This document shows, in pieces, positions 35,104 through 43,886 of a stretch of 64,000 bases of DNA; the first letter of the stretch is position 1; each line of letters starts with the position of its first letter. The position numbers and the translations under genes were made by a program. The notes beneath the pieces were generated by a model that saw only the letters and a list, made by a program, of their open reading frames with translations, made no database searches and was not told where the DNA came from. This stretch comes from Pseudomonas sp. Irchel s3f7 (GTDB lineage: Bacteria; Pseudomonadota; Gammaproteobacteria; Pseudomonadales; Pseudomonadaceae), in NCBI RefSeq assembly GCF_900187615.1, contig NZ_FYDO01000003.1, positions 1 to 64,000 of the forward strand, in the 5' to 3' direction.

Positions 35104-36006
35104 ATGACCTTGCAGTACCCAACCATCGCCGATTGCGTCGGCAACACTCCGCTGGTCCGTTTGCAGCGCCTGCCTGGCGCCACCAGCAATACCCTTTTGC
35201 TCAAGCTCGAAGGGAACAACCCGGCGGGTTCGGTCAAGGACCGTCCGGCGCTGTCGATGATTACCCGCGCCGAGTTGCGTGGGCAGATCCACGCCGGCGA
35301 TACGCTGATCGAAGCGACCTCGGGTAATACCGGGATTGCGTTGGCCATGGCCGCCGCGATCAAGGGTTACAAGATGATCCTGATCATGCCGGACAACTCC
35401 AGTGCCGAACGCAAGGCCGCCATGACCGCGTATGGCGCCGAACTGATTCTGGTCAGCCAGGAAGAAGGTATGGAAGGCGCTCGCGACCTCGCCCAGCGAA
35501 TGGAAGCCGAAGGTCACGGCAAGGTGTTGGACCAGTTCGCCAACGGTGACAACCCTGAAGCGCACTACACCACCACCGGCCCGGAAATCTGGCGTCAGAC
35601 CGAGGGCACCATTACCCATTTCGTCAGTTCCATGGGCACCACCGGCACCATCATGGGTGTTTCGCGCTACTTGAAAGAGCAGAACGACAACGTGCAGATC
35701 GTCGGCCTGCAACCCATGGAAGGCTCGGCGATTCCGGGCATCCGTCGCTGGCCCCACGAATACCTGCCGAAGATCTACCAGGCCGATCGCGTGGACCGGA
35801 TCGTCGACATGGCGCAAAGCGAGGCCGAAGACGTCACCCGTCGACTGGCCCGCGAAGAAGGCATTTTCTGTGGCGTATCCTCGGGCGGTGCCGTGGCAGC
35901 GATGTTGCGTCTGTCCAAAGAAGTTGAAAATGCGGTGATCGTCGCGATCATCTGCGACCGTGGCGACCGTTACCTGTCGACCGGCATTTTCGACGCGCCC
36001 AACTGA
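35104..36006 (+). CDS. cysM: Cysteine synthase B (O-acetylserine sulfhydrylase) CysM
   Basis: CysM is a PLP enzyme that joins O-acetylserine with sulfide or thiosulfate to form cysteine. The 300-aa protein has the PLP lysine K45 in [10 protein letters not shown], the substrate loop '[13 protein letters not shown]' near 70 and the glycine-rich phosphate loop 'MGTTGTIMG' near 180. Position 210 has an '[13 protein letters not shown]' loop typical of CysM rather than CysK. The ATG at 35104 ([10 protein letters not shown]) overlaps rlmD by one base. Confidence 0.94.
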   Translation: MTLQYPTIADCVGNTPLVRLQRLPGATSNTLLLKLEGNNPAGSVKDRPALSMITRAELRGQIHAGDTLIEATSGNTGIALAMAAAIKGYKMILIMPDNSSAERKAAMTAYGAELILVSQEEGMEGARDLAQRMEAEGHGKVLDQFANGDNPEAHYTTTGPEIWRQTEGTITHFVSSMGTTGTIMGVSRYLKEQNDNVQIVGLQPMEGSAIPGIRRWPHEYLPKIYQADRVDRIVDMAQSEAEDVTRRLAREEGIFCGVSSGGAVAAMLRLSKEVENAVIVAIICDRGDRYLSTGIFDAPN

Positions 36007-37358
36007 TGGCCAAGCATGAGAGAGGCCTGCGCTTCCAGCCCACCGGCGGCAGCAAGGCCCCGCAAGTCCCGACCGGCAAAAAGCAGCGCCTGACCATTGA
36101 GCGCCTGGCCAACGACGGTCGCGGTATCGCGTTTTTCGAAGGCCGCACCTGGTTCGTTCTCGGCGCATTGGCCGGTGAAGAAATCGAGGCTCGCGTGCTC
36201 GGTGCCCACGGCAAAGTGGTCGAGGCACGCACCGAACGGGTGTTCAAGGCCAGCGAACTGCGACGCCCTGCACCGTGCCCCCATGCCGGCCGTTGTGGCG
36301 GTTGCAGCGTGCAGCATCTGCCTCATCAAGAACAACTTGCCCTGAAACAGCGCATGCTCGCCGAGCAATTGTCGAAAGTCGCCGGGGTCGAGCCCGAAGA
36401 GTGGGCAGCGGCTTTGAGCGGCCCTGAATTCGCCTACCGTCGTCGTGCCCGCGTCGCCGTACGCTGGGACATGAAGGCGAAGAAGCTCGAAGTCGGTTTC
36501 CGCGCCGCCGGCAGTCAGGACATCGTCGGTATCGATGAATGCCCGGTGCTGGTACAGCCCTTGCAACCGATCATGGCCCGCCTGCCGGAGATGTTGCGGC
36601 GCTTGAGCAAGCCTCAGGCACTCGGGCACGTGGAATTGTTCTGCGGTTCTTCGCTGGCGGTGTTGCTGCGGCACATGGCGCCGTTGTCCGAGGCAGACCT
36701 GGCGATCCTCAAGGATTTCTGTGCGTTCCATGAAGCCCAATTGTGGCTGCATGGCGACGGCGAGCCGCAACCGGTCGAGGCTGGTCAGTCGCTGGGTTAT
36801 CGTCTGGAACAATGGGATCTGGAACTGGCTTACCGTCCGGGGGATTTCATCCAGGTCAACGCCGGGGTCAACGAAGCCATGGTGGCTCAGGCACTGGACT
36901 GGTTGAAGCCGAAGGCGCAAGAACGGGTTCTCGATCTGTTTTGTGGTCTGGGCAACTTTGCCTTGCCGCTGGCCAAGACCGCTCGTGAAGTCGTGGCGGT
37001 CGAAGGCGTACAGGTGATGGTCGATCGGGCAGCGGCGAATGCGGCTAGCAATAATCTGCATAACGCGAAGTTTTTTCAGGCCGATTTATCCCAGCCTTTG
37101 ACGGACGCCGAATGGGCCGCCGAAGGCTTTTGTGCGGTACTCTTGGATCCACCGCGTGACGGTGCTTTCGAGGTCGTGCGCAAGCTCAAGTCGCTGGGTG
37201 CCGAACGGTTGGTGTATGTGTCGTGCAACCCGGCAACGCTGGCGCGCGACACGGTCGAATTGATCAAGCAGGGCTACCGGTTAAAACGTGCCGGGATTCT
37301 CGATATGTTTCCTCAGACGGCACATGTCGAGGCCATGGCGTTATTTGAAGCGAGCTAG
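36006..37358 (+). CDS. rlmD: 23S rRNA (uracil(1939)-C(5))-methyltransferase RlmD
   Basis: RlmD (RumA) methylates U1939 of 23S rRNA using AdoMet. The 450-aa protein has an N-terminal TRAM domain (about 25-80), the iron-sulfur ligands C91, C97 and C100 plus the Cys in 'DECPVL', and a methyltransferase domain with '[16 protein letters not shown]' and the catalytic '[12 protein letters not shown]' Cys. The start ATG 36006 overlaps the cysM stop (TGATG). relA follows after 121 bp with a hairpin in between. Confidence 0.94.
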   Translation: MAKHERGLRFQPTGGSKAPQVPTGKKQRLTIERLANDGRGIAFFEGRTWFVLGALAGEEIEARVLGAHGKVVEARTERVFKASELRRPAPCPHAGRCGGCSVQHLPHQEQLALKQRMLAEQLSKVAGVEPEEWAAALSGPEFAYRRRARVAVRWDMKAKKLEVGFRAAGSQDIVGIDECPVLVQPLQPIMARLPEMLRRLSKPQALGHVELFCGSSLAVLLRHMAPLSEADLAILKDFCAFHEAQLWLHGDGEPQPVEAGQSLGYRLEQWDLELAYRPGDFIQVNAGVNEAMVAQALDWLKPKAQERVLDLFCGLGNFALPLAKTAREVVAVEGVQVMVDRAAANAASNNLHNAKFFQADLSQPLTDAEWAAEGFCAVLLDPPRDGAFEVVRKLKSLGAERLVYVSCNPATLARDTVELIKQGYRLKRAGILDMFPQTAHVEAMALFEAS

Positions 37359-37383
37359 GATGCTCGTCTGGTCCGACTGGCCC

Positions 37384-37424
37384 GCCCGTGCTGCTGCGCA
37401 CTAGCCCGACGTGGGCGCACGGGC
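37384..37424. other. Inverted repeat between rlmD and relA
   Basis: GCCCGTGC (37384-37391) and GCACGGGC (37417-37424) form an 8-bp stem with a 25-nt loop. No T-run follows, so it is not a clear terminator. Confidence 0.4.
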
Positions 37425-37479
37425 AACGAAGGTCAGCGATTTGACGCATTGAATCTGCGTCGTAGGGAAGGTAAGCAAG

Positions 37480-39723
37480 ATGGTACAGGTGAGAGCACAC
37501 CAGCCGATCAACACCGACGGCAGTATCAATCTCGAGGCTTGGCTCGATCATGCGGTCAGTGTCGATCAGGCACTGGATCGCGAAGCCTTGAAGGAGGCCT
37601 GCGAGTACGCTCGCGAGGCCGAACAGCAAGCCAATGCGGCACAAAATCTGTGGTCGGAAGGCAACTCGACTTTCCGCACCGGGCTTGAGATCGCCGAGAT
37701 TCTCGCCGACCTCAAGCTTGATCAGGATTCGCTGGTCGCCGCGATCCTGTATCGCGGCGTGCGCGAAAACCAGATCCCGCTGCCGGCCGTCAGCCAGCGC
37801 TTCGGTCCCGTGGTCGCCAAACTCATCGACGGCGTGCAACGCATGGCGGCGATCAGTGACAGCCTGAGCCCGCGCAAGTCCATGGTGATGGGCACCCAGG
37901 GCCAGGTGGAAAACCTGCGCAAGATGCTGGTGGCGATGGTCGACGACGTGCGCGTCGCTTTGATCAAACTGGCCGAACGCACGTGCGCGATCCGTGCGGT
38001 GAAAACCGCCGACGATGAAAAGCGCAACCGCGTGGCCCGTGAAGTCTTCGACATCTACGCGCCGCTGGCCCATCGCCTGGGTATCGGTCACATCAAGTGG
38101 GAACTGGAGGACTTGTCCTTCCGTTACCTCGAGCCCGACCAGTACAAGCAGATCGCCAAGTTGCTCCACGAGCGGCGACTGGATCGCGAGCGCTTTATCA
38201 GCGACGTGATGAGCCAGCTGAAAAACGAATTGCAGGCCACCGGCGTCGATGCCGACATCAGCGGCCGGGCCAAACACATCTATTCGATCTGGCGCAAAAT
38301 GCAGCGCAAGGGTCTGGAGTTCAGCCAGATCTACGACGTGCGCGCCGTTCGCGTGCTGGTGCCGGAAATGCGCGATTGCTACACCGCGCTGGGCATCGTC
38401 CACACCCTGTGGCGGCACATCCCGAAAGAGTTCGACGACTACATCGCCAACCCCAAGGAAAACGGCTACCGCTCGCTGCACACCGCGGTGATCGGGCCTG
38501 AGGGCAAGGTGCTGGAAGTGCAGATCCGCACCCATGCCATGCACGAAGAGGCCGAGCTGGGGGTTTGCGCACACTGGAAATACAAAGGCACCGACGTCAA
38601 GTCCGGGTCCAATCACTACGAAGAGAAAATCTCCTGGCTGCGTCAGGTGCTCGAGTGGCATGAAGAGCTGGGCGACATCGGTGGCCTGGCGGAGCAGTTG
38701 CGGGTCGACATCGAACCCGACCGTGTCTACATCTTCACTCCGGACGGTCACGCTATCGACTTGCCGAAGGGCGCGACGCCGCTGGACTTCGCCTACCGCG
38801 TGCACACCGAAATCGGTCACAACTGCCGCGGCGCCAAGATCAACGGGCGCATCGTGCCGCTCAACTACAGCCTGCAAACCGGTGAGCAGGTCGAGATCAT
38901 CACCAGCAAGCACGGCACCCCGAGCCGCGACTGGCTGAACCCGAACCTGGGCTACGTCACAACGTCGCGGGCGCGGGCGAAGATCGTTCACTGGTTCAAG
39001 TTGCAGGCGCGCGATCAGAACGTCGCTGCGGGTAAAACCCTGCTTGAGCGTGAACTCAATCGCCTCGGCCTGCCGGCGGTGGATTTCGACAAGCTGGCCG
39101 ACAAGGCCAACATGAAAACCGCCGAAGACCTGTTCGCCGCACTCGGTGCCGGCGATTTGCGCCTGGCGCAACTGGTCAACCTGGCGCAACAACTGGTCGA
39201 ACCGGAACGCGGCAATGAACAGCTGGAGCTGATTCCGCGCAAAGCCACCGGTTACAAACCGGGCAAGCGCGGCGACATTCAGATCCAGGGCGTCGGCAAC
39301 CTGATGACGCAGATGGCCGGCTGCTGCCAGCCGCTGCCGGGCGATGCAATCGTCGGTTACATCACCCAGGGCCGTGGCGTGAGCATTCACCGCCAGGACT
39401 GCGCCTCTGTGCTGCAACTGGGTGGGCGTGAGCCGGAACGGATCATTCAGGTCAGCTGGGGCCCGGTGCCGGTGCTCACCTATCCGGTGGACATCGTCAT
39501 TCGCGCCTACGACCGTTCGGGTTTGCTGCGAGACGTTTCGCAGGTGTTGCTCAACGAGCGGATCAACGTGCTGGCGGTCAACACCCGCTCGAACAAGGAG
39601 GACAACACCGCGCTGATGTCCCTGACCATCGAAATTCCGGGGCTGGACGCGTTGGGAAGGTTGCTGGGGCGGATTTCCCAGCTGCCGAACATCATCGAAA
39701 CCCGGCGTAACCGTACGCCTTGA
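37480..39723 (+). CDS. relA: GTP pyrophosphokinase RelA ((p)ppGpp synthetase I)
   Basis: RelA makes (p)ppGpp on ribosomes that hold uncharged tRNA. The 747-aa protein has an N-terminal pseudo-hydrolase domain (about 20-190) in which the HDxxED motif is absent, a synthetase domain ('YSIWRKMQRKGL', 'YDVRAVRVLV', 'GYRSLHTAV' around 265-350), a TGS domain near 420 (YIFTPDGHAIDLPKGATPLD) and C-terminal zinc-finger/ACT domains. The absent hydrolase residues separate it from SpoT. It is followed by mazG, the well-known relA-mazG pairing. Confidence 0.96.
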   Translation: MVQVRAHQPINTDGSINLEAWLDHAVSVDQALDREALKEACEYAREAEQQANAAQNLWSEGNSTFRTGLEIAEILADLKLDQDSLVAAILYRGVRENQIPLPAVSQRFGPVVAKLIDGVQRMAAISDSLSPRKSMVMGTQGQVENLRKMLVAMVDDVRVALIKLAERTCAIRAVKTADDEKRNRVAREVFDIYAPLAHRLGIGHIKWELEDLSFRYLEPDQYKQIAKLLHERRLDRERFISDVMSQLKNELQATGVDADISGRAKHIYSIWRKMQRKGLEFSQIYDVRAVRVLVPEMRDCYTALGIVHTLWRHIPKEFDDYIANPKENGYRSLHTAVIGPEGKVLEVQIRTHAMHEEAELGVCAHWKYKGTDVKSGSNHYEEKISWLRQVLEWHEELGDIGGLAEQLRVDIEPDRVYIFTPDGHAIDLPKGATPLDFAYRVHTEIGHNCRGAKINGRIVPLNYSLQTGEQVEIITSKHGTPSRDWLNPNLGYVTTSRARAKIVHWFKLQARDQNVAAGKTLLERELNRLGLPAVDFDKLADKANMKTAEDLFAALGAGDLRLAQLVNLAQQLVEPERGNEQLELIPRKATGYKPGKRGDIQIQGVGNLMTQMAGCCQPLPGDAIVGYITQGRGVSIHRQDCASVLQLGGREPERIIQVSWGPVPVLTYPVDIVIRAYDRSGLLRDVSQVLLNERINVLAVNTRSNKEDNTALMSLTIEIPGLDALGRLLGRISQLPNIIETRRNRTP

Positions 39724-39740
39724 AGATGACTTCGATCCAT

Positions 39741-39830
39741 TGTGGGAGCTGGCTTGCCAGCGATGCAGACAACTCGGTCTCACTGGAGCATCGAGGTGAT
39801 GCCATCGCTGGCAAGCCAGCTCCTACAGGG
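39741..39830. repeat. BIME: inverted REP pair between relA and mazG
   Basis: TGTGGGAGCTGGCTTGCCAG and CTGGCAAGCCAGCTCCTACA flank about 45 bp. The pair fills most of the relA-mazG gap. Confidence 0.85.
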
Positions 39831-39848
39831 TTTTGTTGTGAGCCATAA

Positions 39849-40685
39849 ATGACCTATAGCCTTGAAGACCTGCTTCACCTCATGAACCGCCTGCGCGACC
39901 CGCAGTTCGGTTGCCCGTGGGACATCAAGCAAACTTACGCCAGCATCGTCCCGCACACCCTGGAAGAAGCCTACGAAGTCGCCGACGCCATTGAGCGCGG
40001 TGACTTCGATCACTTGCAGGGTGAACTGGGCGATTTGTTGTTTCAGGTGGTTTATTACAGCCAGTTGGCCCGGGAAGAAGGGCGCTTCGAATTCGATGGC
40101 GTGGTCGACAGCATCACCCGCAAGCTGATTCGTCGCCATCCTCACGTGTTCCCCACCGGCGATCTGTATGCGCCGCTGGATGTCCCGCGCCTGAGTGAAG
40201 AACAGGTCAAGCAGCGTTGGGAAGAGATCAAGGCCGAGGAGCGCGCAGAGAAATCATCGGCGCCCGAACAGCTGTCGTTGCTCGATGACGTGCCCGGCGC
40301 GTTGCCAGCGCTGTCACGCGCGGCGAAATTGCAGAAGCGCGCTGGGCAGGTCGGTTTCGACTGGCCAGACGCTTTGCCGGTGCTGGACAAGGTGCGCGAA
40401 GAACTCGACGAAGTGCTCGAAGCCATGTCCGAGAATGACCCGCAAGCGGTCGCCGACGAGATCGGCGACCTGCTGTTTTCCGTGGTCAATCTGGCGCGTC
40501 ACCTCAAGGTCGATCCGGAAACCGCATTGCGTGGCGCCAACAGCAAATTCGAGCGACGCTTCCGTTTTATCGAACAGGCATTGCGCGACACCCACCGTCC
40601 CATGGAAGATTGCACCCTCGAAGAGTTGGACGCCCTGTGGGGCGAAGCCAAACGTCAGGAAAAGAATGTGCCCAGCTGCGGTTGA
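39849..40685 (+). CDS. mazG: Nucleoside triphosphate pyrophosphohydrolase MazG
   Basis: MazG hydrolyses NTPs to NMP and pyrophosphate and can lower (p)ppGpp. The 278-aa protein has two MazG helical domains: the first with 'TLEEAYEVADAIERGDF' and 'ELGDLLFQVVYYSQ' (about 35-75), the second with 'EELDEVLEAMSENDP' and 'EIGDLLFSVVNLARH' (about 180-225). The acidic Mg-binding residues are present in both. It lies 125 bp after relA with only a BIME between, and a DUF2058 gene follows in 28 bp. Confidence 0.95.
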   Translation: MTYSLEDLLHLMNRLRDPQFGCPWDIKQTYASIVPHTLEEAYEVADAIERGDFDHLQGELGDLLFQVVYYSQLAREEGRFEFDGVVDSITRKLIRRHPHVFPTGDLYAPLDVPRLSEEQVKQRWEEIKAEERAEKSSAPEQLSLLDDVPGALPALSRAAKLQKRAGQVGFDWPDALPVLDKVREELDEVLEAMSENDPQAVADEIGDLLFSVVNLARHLKVDPETALRGANSKFERRFRFIEQALRDTHRPMEDCTLEELDALWGEAKRQEKNVPSCG

Positions 40686-40713
40686 GCAGTTGCCTAAGTG
40701 AGTAATAAGCACC

Positions 40714-41256
40714 ATGAGCATTTCCCTTCGCGACCAGTTGCTCAAAGCAGGGCTGGTCAACCAGAAGCAGGCCAAGCAGGTCAGCAAAGACAAACAGAAG
40801 CAGCAGCGTCTGGCCCATAAAGGCCAGATTGAGCTGGATGATTCGCAGCAGCGTGCCGCCCAGGAAGCCATGGCCGAAAAGGTCAAGCGCGACCAGGAGC
40901 TCAATCGCCAGCAGCAGGAGAAGGCCGAGGCCAAGGCCCGCGCCGCGCAGGTCAAGCAATTGATCGAAGTCTCGCGTCTGCCCAAACTGACGACCGAGGA
41001 TTACTACAACTTCGTCGACGACAAGAAGGTCAAGCGCCTCTGCGTCAACACCCTGATGCGTAACAAGCTCAGCAGCGGCTCGCTGGCCATCGTGCATCAC
41101 GCCGGGGGTTATGAAGTGATTCCGCGTGAAGCGGCGCTGAAGATCCAGGAGCGCGACCCACAGCGCATTGTGCAATTGAATGTGCAGACCGAAGAGGTCG
41201 CTGCCGAGGACGATCCGTACGCGGCGTATCAGATCCCTGATGATCTGATGTGGTAA
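40714..41256 (+). CDS. DUF2058 protein (YaiL-like nucleoprotein)
   Basis: This 180-aa protein has a long charged coiled-coil N-terminal half (Lys/Gln/Glu-rich, about 1-85) and a compact C-terminal domain with 'DYYNFVDDKKVKRLCVN' and 'GSLAIVHHAGGYEVIPREAA'. It matches DUF2058 (YaiL), a family with no settled function, sometimes called a nucleoprotein/polynucleotide-associated enzyme. It is probably last in the relA-mazG transcript; a terminator follows. Confidence 0.85.
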   Translation: MSISLRDQLLKAGLVNQKQAKQVSKDKQKQQRLAHKGQIELDDSQQRAAQEAMAEKVKRDQELNRQQQEKAEAKARAAQVKQLIEVSRLPKLTTEDYYNFVDDKKVKRLCVNTLMRNKLSSGSLAIVHHAGGYEVIPREAALKIQERDPQRIVQLNVQTEEVAAEDDPYAAYQIPDDLMW

Positions 41257-41274
41257 GCCGTTAAAGGTGGCAGT

Positions 41275-41312
41275 AACGACAAACCCCGCTCATGGCGGGG
41301 TTTGTCGTTTTC
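41275..41312. terminator. Bidirectional terminator between convergent genes
   Basis: AACGACAAACCCCGC and GCGGGGTTTGTCGTT form a perfect 15-bp stem around TCATG or similar, serving the DUF2058 gene on the plus strand and the 62-aa gene on the minus strand. Confidence 0.8.
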
Positions 41313-41322
41313 AATGCTGTGA

Positions 41323-41511
41323 TTACGCGGAGCGCAGCTCGCGCCGTTGCTCAAGTATTTCCAGTTCGGCCTTGTAGTTCTGCGCATCGGTTTCGGAGTG
41401 GAACATTCCCACCAACAGGTCTTGTTGATGGACATCCCAGATCCGGATGCCAGCGGCTACGCCCTCGTGGGATTTATGTGAATCGTCGCGTTCAGTTACT
41501 TTTACAGTCAT
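41323..41511 (-). CDS. Small conserved-looking hypothetical protein, 62 aa
   Basis: This is a hydrophilic 62-residue protein with no signal peptide or membrane helix. I believe similar sequences occur throughout Pseudomonas (recalled), but no function is known. GGAG lies 8 nt upstream of its ATG at 41511, and TTTACT-N18-TATAAC sits further upstream, which is unusually clear for a small gene. It is convergent with the DUF2058 gene and shares its terminator. Confidence 0.65.
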   Translation of the reverse strand: MTVKVTERDDSHKSHEGVAAGIRIWDVHQQDLLVGMFHSETDAQNYKAELEILEQRRELRSA

Positions 41512-41560
41512 CTGCTAGCTCCAATCTCTGTTATCTGCAGCAAGGCATGTGCAGGACTCT

Positions 41561-41590
41561 GTTATAGAGTTTGGTAGCTTGCTAAGTAAA
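41561..41590 (-). promoter_or_regulatory. Sigma-70-like promoter of the 62-aa gene
   Basis: On the minus strand TTTACT (41585-41590) and TATAAC (41561-41566) are 18 bp apart. The 380-bp gap 41512-41891 otherwise holds a direct repeat GAGTTTGGTA (41567 and 41596), a REP pair and the fabB terminator. Confidence 0.5.
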
Positions 41591-41733
41591 CGACTGAGTT
41601 TGGTAACGGTTTTTTGCAAAAACGGCAACAGTGCTGCAGCCCACGCAATCCGCGACATTCGGTCGCAGGGCGTTTGGTTTCATGACAAATGCTTCATCTC
41701 CGGGTTAATGAATTCCCGACTTGAAATGCATAC

Positions 41734-41801
41734 CTGTAGGAGCCCGGCTTGCCGGCGATGGCGTTTTCAAGGATGTCATCGCCGGCAAGCCGGGCTCCTA
41801 C
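41734..41801. repeat. BIME: inverted REP pair
   Basis: CTGTAGGAGCCCGGCTTGCC and GGCAAGCCGGGCTCCTACG are inverted about 25 bp apart. Confidence 0.85.
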
Positions 41802-41834
41802 GAAAAGCGATTTGCGATGCCACATTATTCAGGC

Positions 41835-41870
41835 AAAAAAAACGCCCCGAACCAGTCGGGGCGTTTTTTT
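41835..41870 (-). terminator. Terminator of fabAB
   Basis: AAAACGCCCCGA and TCGGGGCGTTTT form a strong stem with A-run and T-run on either side, 21 bp past the fabB stop. Confidence 0.85.
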
Positions 41871-41891
41871 GTGCGGCTCAGCAGCAGGGAA

Positions 41892-43112
41892 TTACTTGCC
41901 TGCCCAACGCTTCAGTACCAGCGTGGCGTTGGTGCCACCGAAACCGAAGCTGTTGCTCATCACGGTGTTGATGGTGGCGTTTTCGCGGGTCTTGGTCAGC
42001 ACCGGCAGGTCGGCCACTTCAGGGTCCAGCTCGTCGATGTTGGCGGAACCGGCAATGAAGTTGCCTTCCATCATCAGCATGCAGTAGATCGCTTCGTGAA
42101 CGCCGGCGGCGCCCAGGGAGTGACCCGACAGGCTCTTGGTGGAGCTGATCGCCGGAGCCTTGTCACCGAACACTTCACGCACACCTTTCATTTCCGCGAC
42201 GTCGCCGACCGGGGTCGAAGTGCCGTGGGTGTTCAGGTAGTCGATCGGGGTGTCGACAGTGGAGAGCGCCTGCTGCATGCAGCGGATCGCGCCTTCGCCG
42301 CTTGGGGCAACCATGTCGTAACCGTCGGAGGTCGCGCCGTAGCCAACGATTTCCGCGTAGATTTTTGCGCCACGGGCCAGAGCGTGTTCCAGCTCTTCAA
42401 CCACGACCATGCCGCCACCGCCAGCGATGACGAAACCATCACGGTCGGCGTCGTAGGCACGGGAAGCTTGTTCCGGCGTGTCGTTACGCTTGCTGGACAG
42501 GGCGCCCATCGCGTCGAACAGGAACGACTGGCTCCAGTGCTCCTCTTCACCGCCACCGGCGAAGACGATGTCCTGCTTGCCCATCTGGATCTGTTCCATG
42601 GCGGTACCGATGCAGTGAGCACTGGTGGCGCAGGCAGAAGCGATGGAGTAGTTCAGGCCCTTGATCTTGAACGGCGTGGCCAGGCAAGCGGAAACGGTGC
42701 TGCTCATGGTCCGCGTTACGCGGTATGGGCCGACGCGCTTGACGCCTTTCTCGCGCAGGATATCCAGCGCTTCCATCTGGTTCAGGGTCGATGCGCCACC
42801 GGAACCGGCGATCAGGCCAGTACGCGGGTTGGACACTTGCTCTTCGGTCAGGCCGGAGTCAGTGATGGCGTCTTTCATGGCCAGGTAGGCGTATGCCGCC
42901 GCGTGGCCGACGAAGCGATAGATCTTGCGATCGATCAGTTCTTCAAGGTTGAGGTCAATGGAGCCGGAAACCTGGCTACGCAGACCCATTTCGGCATATT
43001 CCGGGTTGAACCGGATGCCAGGGCGGCTTGCACGCAGGTTAGCGGAGACGGTCTCTTTGTCATTGCCCAGGCACGAAACAATGCCCAGACCAGTGATAAC
43101 GACGCGGCGCAT
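41892..43112 (-). CDS. fabB: 3-oxoacyl-ACP synthase I FabB
   Basis: FabB elongates fatty acids and is required for the unsaturated branch. The 406-aa protein has the thiolase fold with catalytic Cys in ACATSAH (about residue 163), His in '[11 protein letters not shown]' (about 298) and His in '[11 protein letters not shown]' (about 333). It lies 11 bp behind fabA on the minus strand, forming the standard fabAB operon. Confidence 0.97.
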   Translation of the reverse strand: MRRVVITGLGIVSCLGNDKETVSANLRASRPGIRFNPEYAEMGLRSQVSGSIDLNLEELIDRKIYRFVGHAAAYAYLAMKDAITDSGLTEEQVSNPRTGLIAGSGGASTLNQMEALDILREKGVKRVGPYRVTRTMSSTVSACLATPFKIKGLNYSIASACATSAHCIGTAMEQIQMGKQDIVFAGGGEEEHWSQSFLFDAMGALSSKRNDTPEQASRAYDADRDGFVIAGGGGMVVVEELEHALARGAKIYAEIVGYGATSDGYDMVAPSGEGAIRCMQQALSTVDTPIDYLNTHGTSTPVGDVAEMKGVREVFGDKAPAISSTKSLSGHSLGAAGVHEAIYCMLMMEGNFIAGSANIDELDPEVADLPVLTKTRENATINTVMSNSFGFGGTNATLVLKRWAGK

Positions 43113-43123
43113 GCGAATAACCC

Positions 43124-43639
43124 TTAGAAGTTGTCAGTGGAGGTGAAGACGCCGACCCGGAGGCCTTCGGCGGTGTAGATTTCGCGACCGTCGACAGTGA
43201 CCGAACCGTCGGCGATGGCCAGGTTCAGCTTGCCCTTGAGGACGCGCTTGATATGAATGTTATAGGTGACTTTCTTGGCGGTCGGCAGGACCTGACCAAA
43301 GAATTTCACTTCGCCCGAACCCAGCGCACGGCCACGGCCCGGCAAACCTTGCCAGCCCAGGAAGAAACCGACCAGTTGCCACATGGCGTCGAGGCCCAGG
43401 CAGCCCGGCATCACCGGATCGCCTTCGAAGTGGCAGGCGAAGAACCACAGGTCCGGATTGATATCCAGCTCGGCGACCAATTCACCTTTGCCGTACTTGC
43501 CACCTTCTTCGCTGATCAGGGTGATGCGATCAACCATCAGCATGTTCGGGGCGGGCAGTTGCGCGTTACCAGGGCCGAACAGCTCACCGCGACTGCAGCG
43601 CAGCAGGTCTTCCCGGGTAAAGGCGTTTTGTTTGGTCAT
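43124..43639 (-). CDS. fabA: 3-hydroxydecanoyl-ACP dehydratase/isomerase FabA
   Basis: FabA dehydrates 3-hydroxydecanoyl-ACP and isomerises the product to the cis-3 form, opening the unsaturated pathway. The 171-aa protein has the hotdog fold with catalytic H70 and D84 in [23 protein letters not shown] 43639 with GAGGAG upstream begins the fabAB operon. An upstream palindrome resembles a FabR/DesT-class operator. Confidence 0.97.
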   Translation of the reverse strand: MTKQNAFTREDLLRCSRGELFGPGNAQLPAPNMLMVDRITLISEEGGKYGKGELVAELDINPDLWFFACHFEGDPVMPGCLGLDAMWQLVGFFLGWQGLPGRGRALGSGEVKFFGQVLPTAKKVTYNIHIKRVLKGKLNLAIADGSVTVDGREIYTAEGLRVGVFTSTDNF

Positions 43640-43773
43640 GCGAGCTCCTCAATAGTCCCATGCGGCAGGTGGGGCAAATCTTCCCGACCGATCGAAGCCT
43701 TCATGCCTCGAATCGGTAGCCTACTCATAGACTATTGCGTTGTGGTGAAAGTCACAGCACCAAGGACATGAAT

Positions 43774-43787
43774 GTACACTTGTGCAC
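43774..43787 (-). promoter_or_regulatory. FabR/DesT-like operator upstream of fabA
   Basis: GTACACTTGTGCAC is a near-palindrome. GTACACTTGT differs by one base from the recalled FabR core GTACACGTGT. DesT regulates fabAB as a secondary target in P. aeruginosa. It lies 135 bp before the fabA ATG. Confidence 0.5.
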
Positions 43788-43886
43788 TGAAATTTTTATT
43801 CAAGCCCCATTTCGGGCCAGTCGAGGTGCCTAAGACTGCCGCACTTTCGCCTTTCACGCCAGTCACAGATGGTCGAAAGGCCTGTA

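Noticed and set aside
37264-39783. An 839-aa open frame antisense to relA
   Set aside because: High-GC codon use in the true gene leaves the opposite frame open. It lacks a start site, known domains and realistic composition.
41549-41971. A 140-aa plus-strand gene between the 62-aa gene and fabB
   Set aside because: It runs through a REP pair, the fabB terminator and the fabB 3' end, and has no family resemblance.
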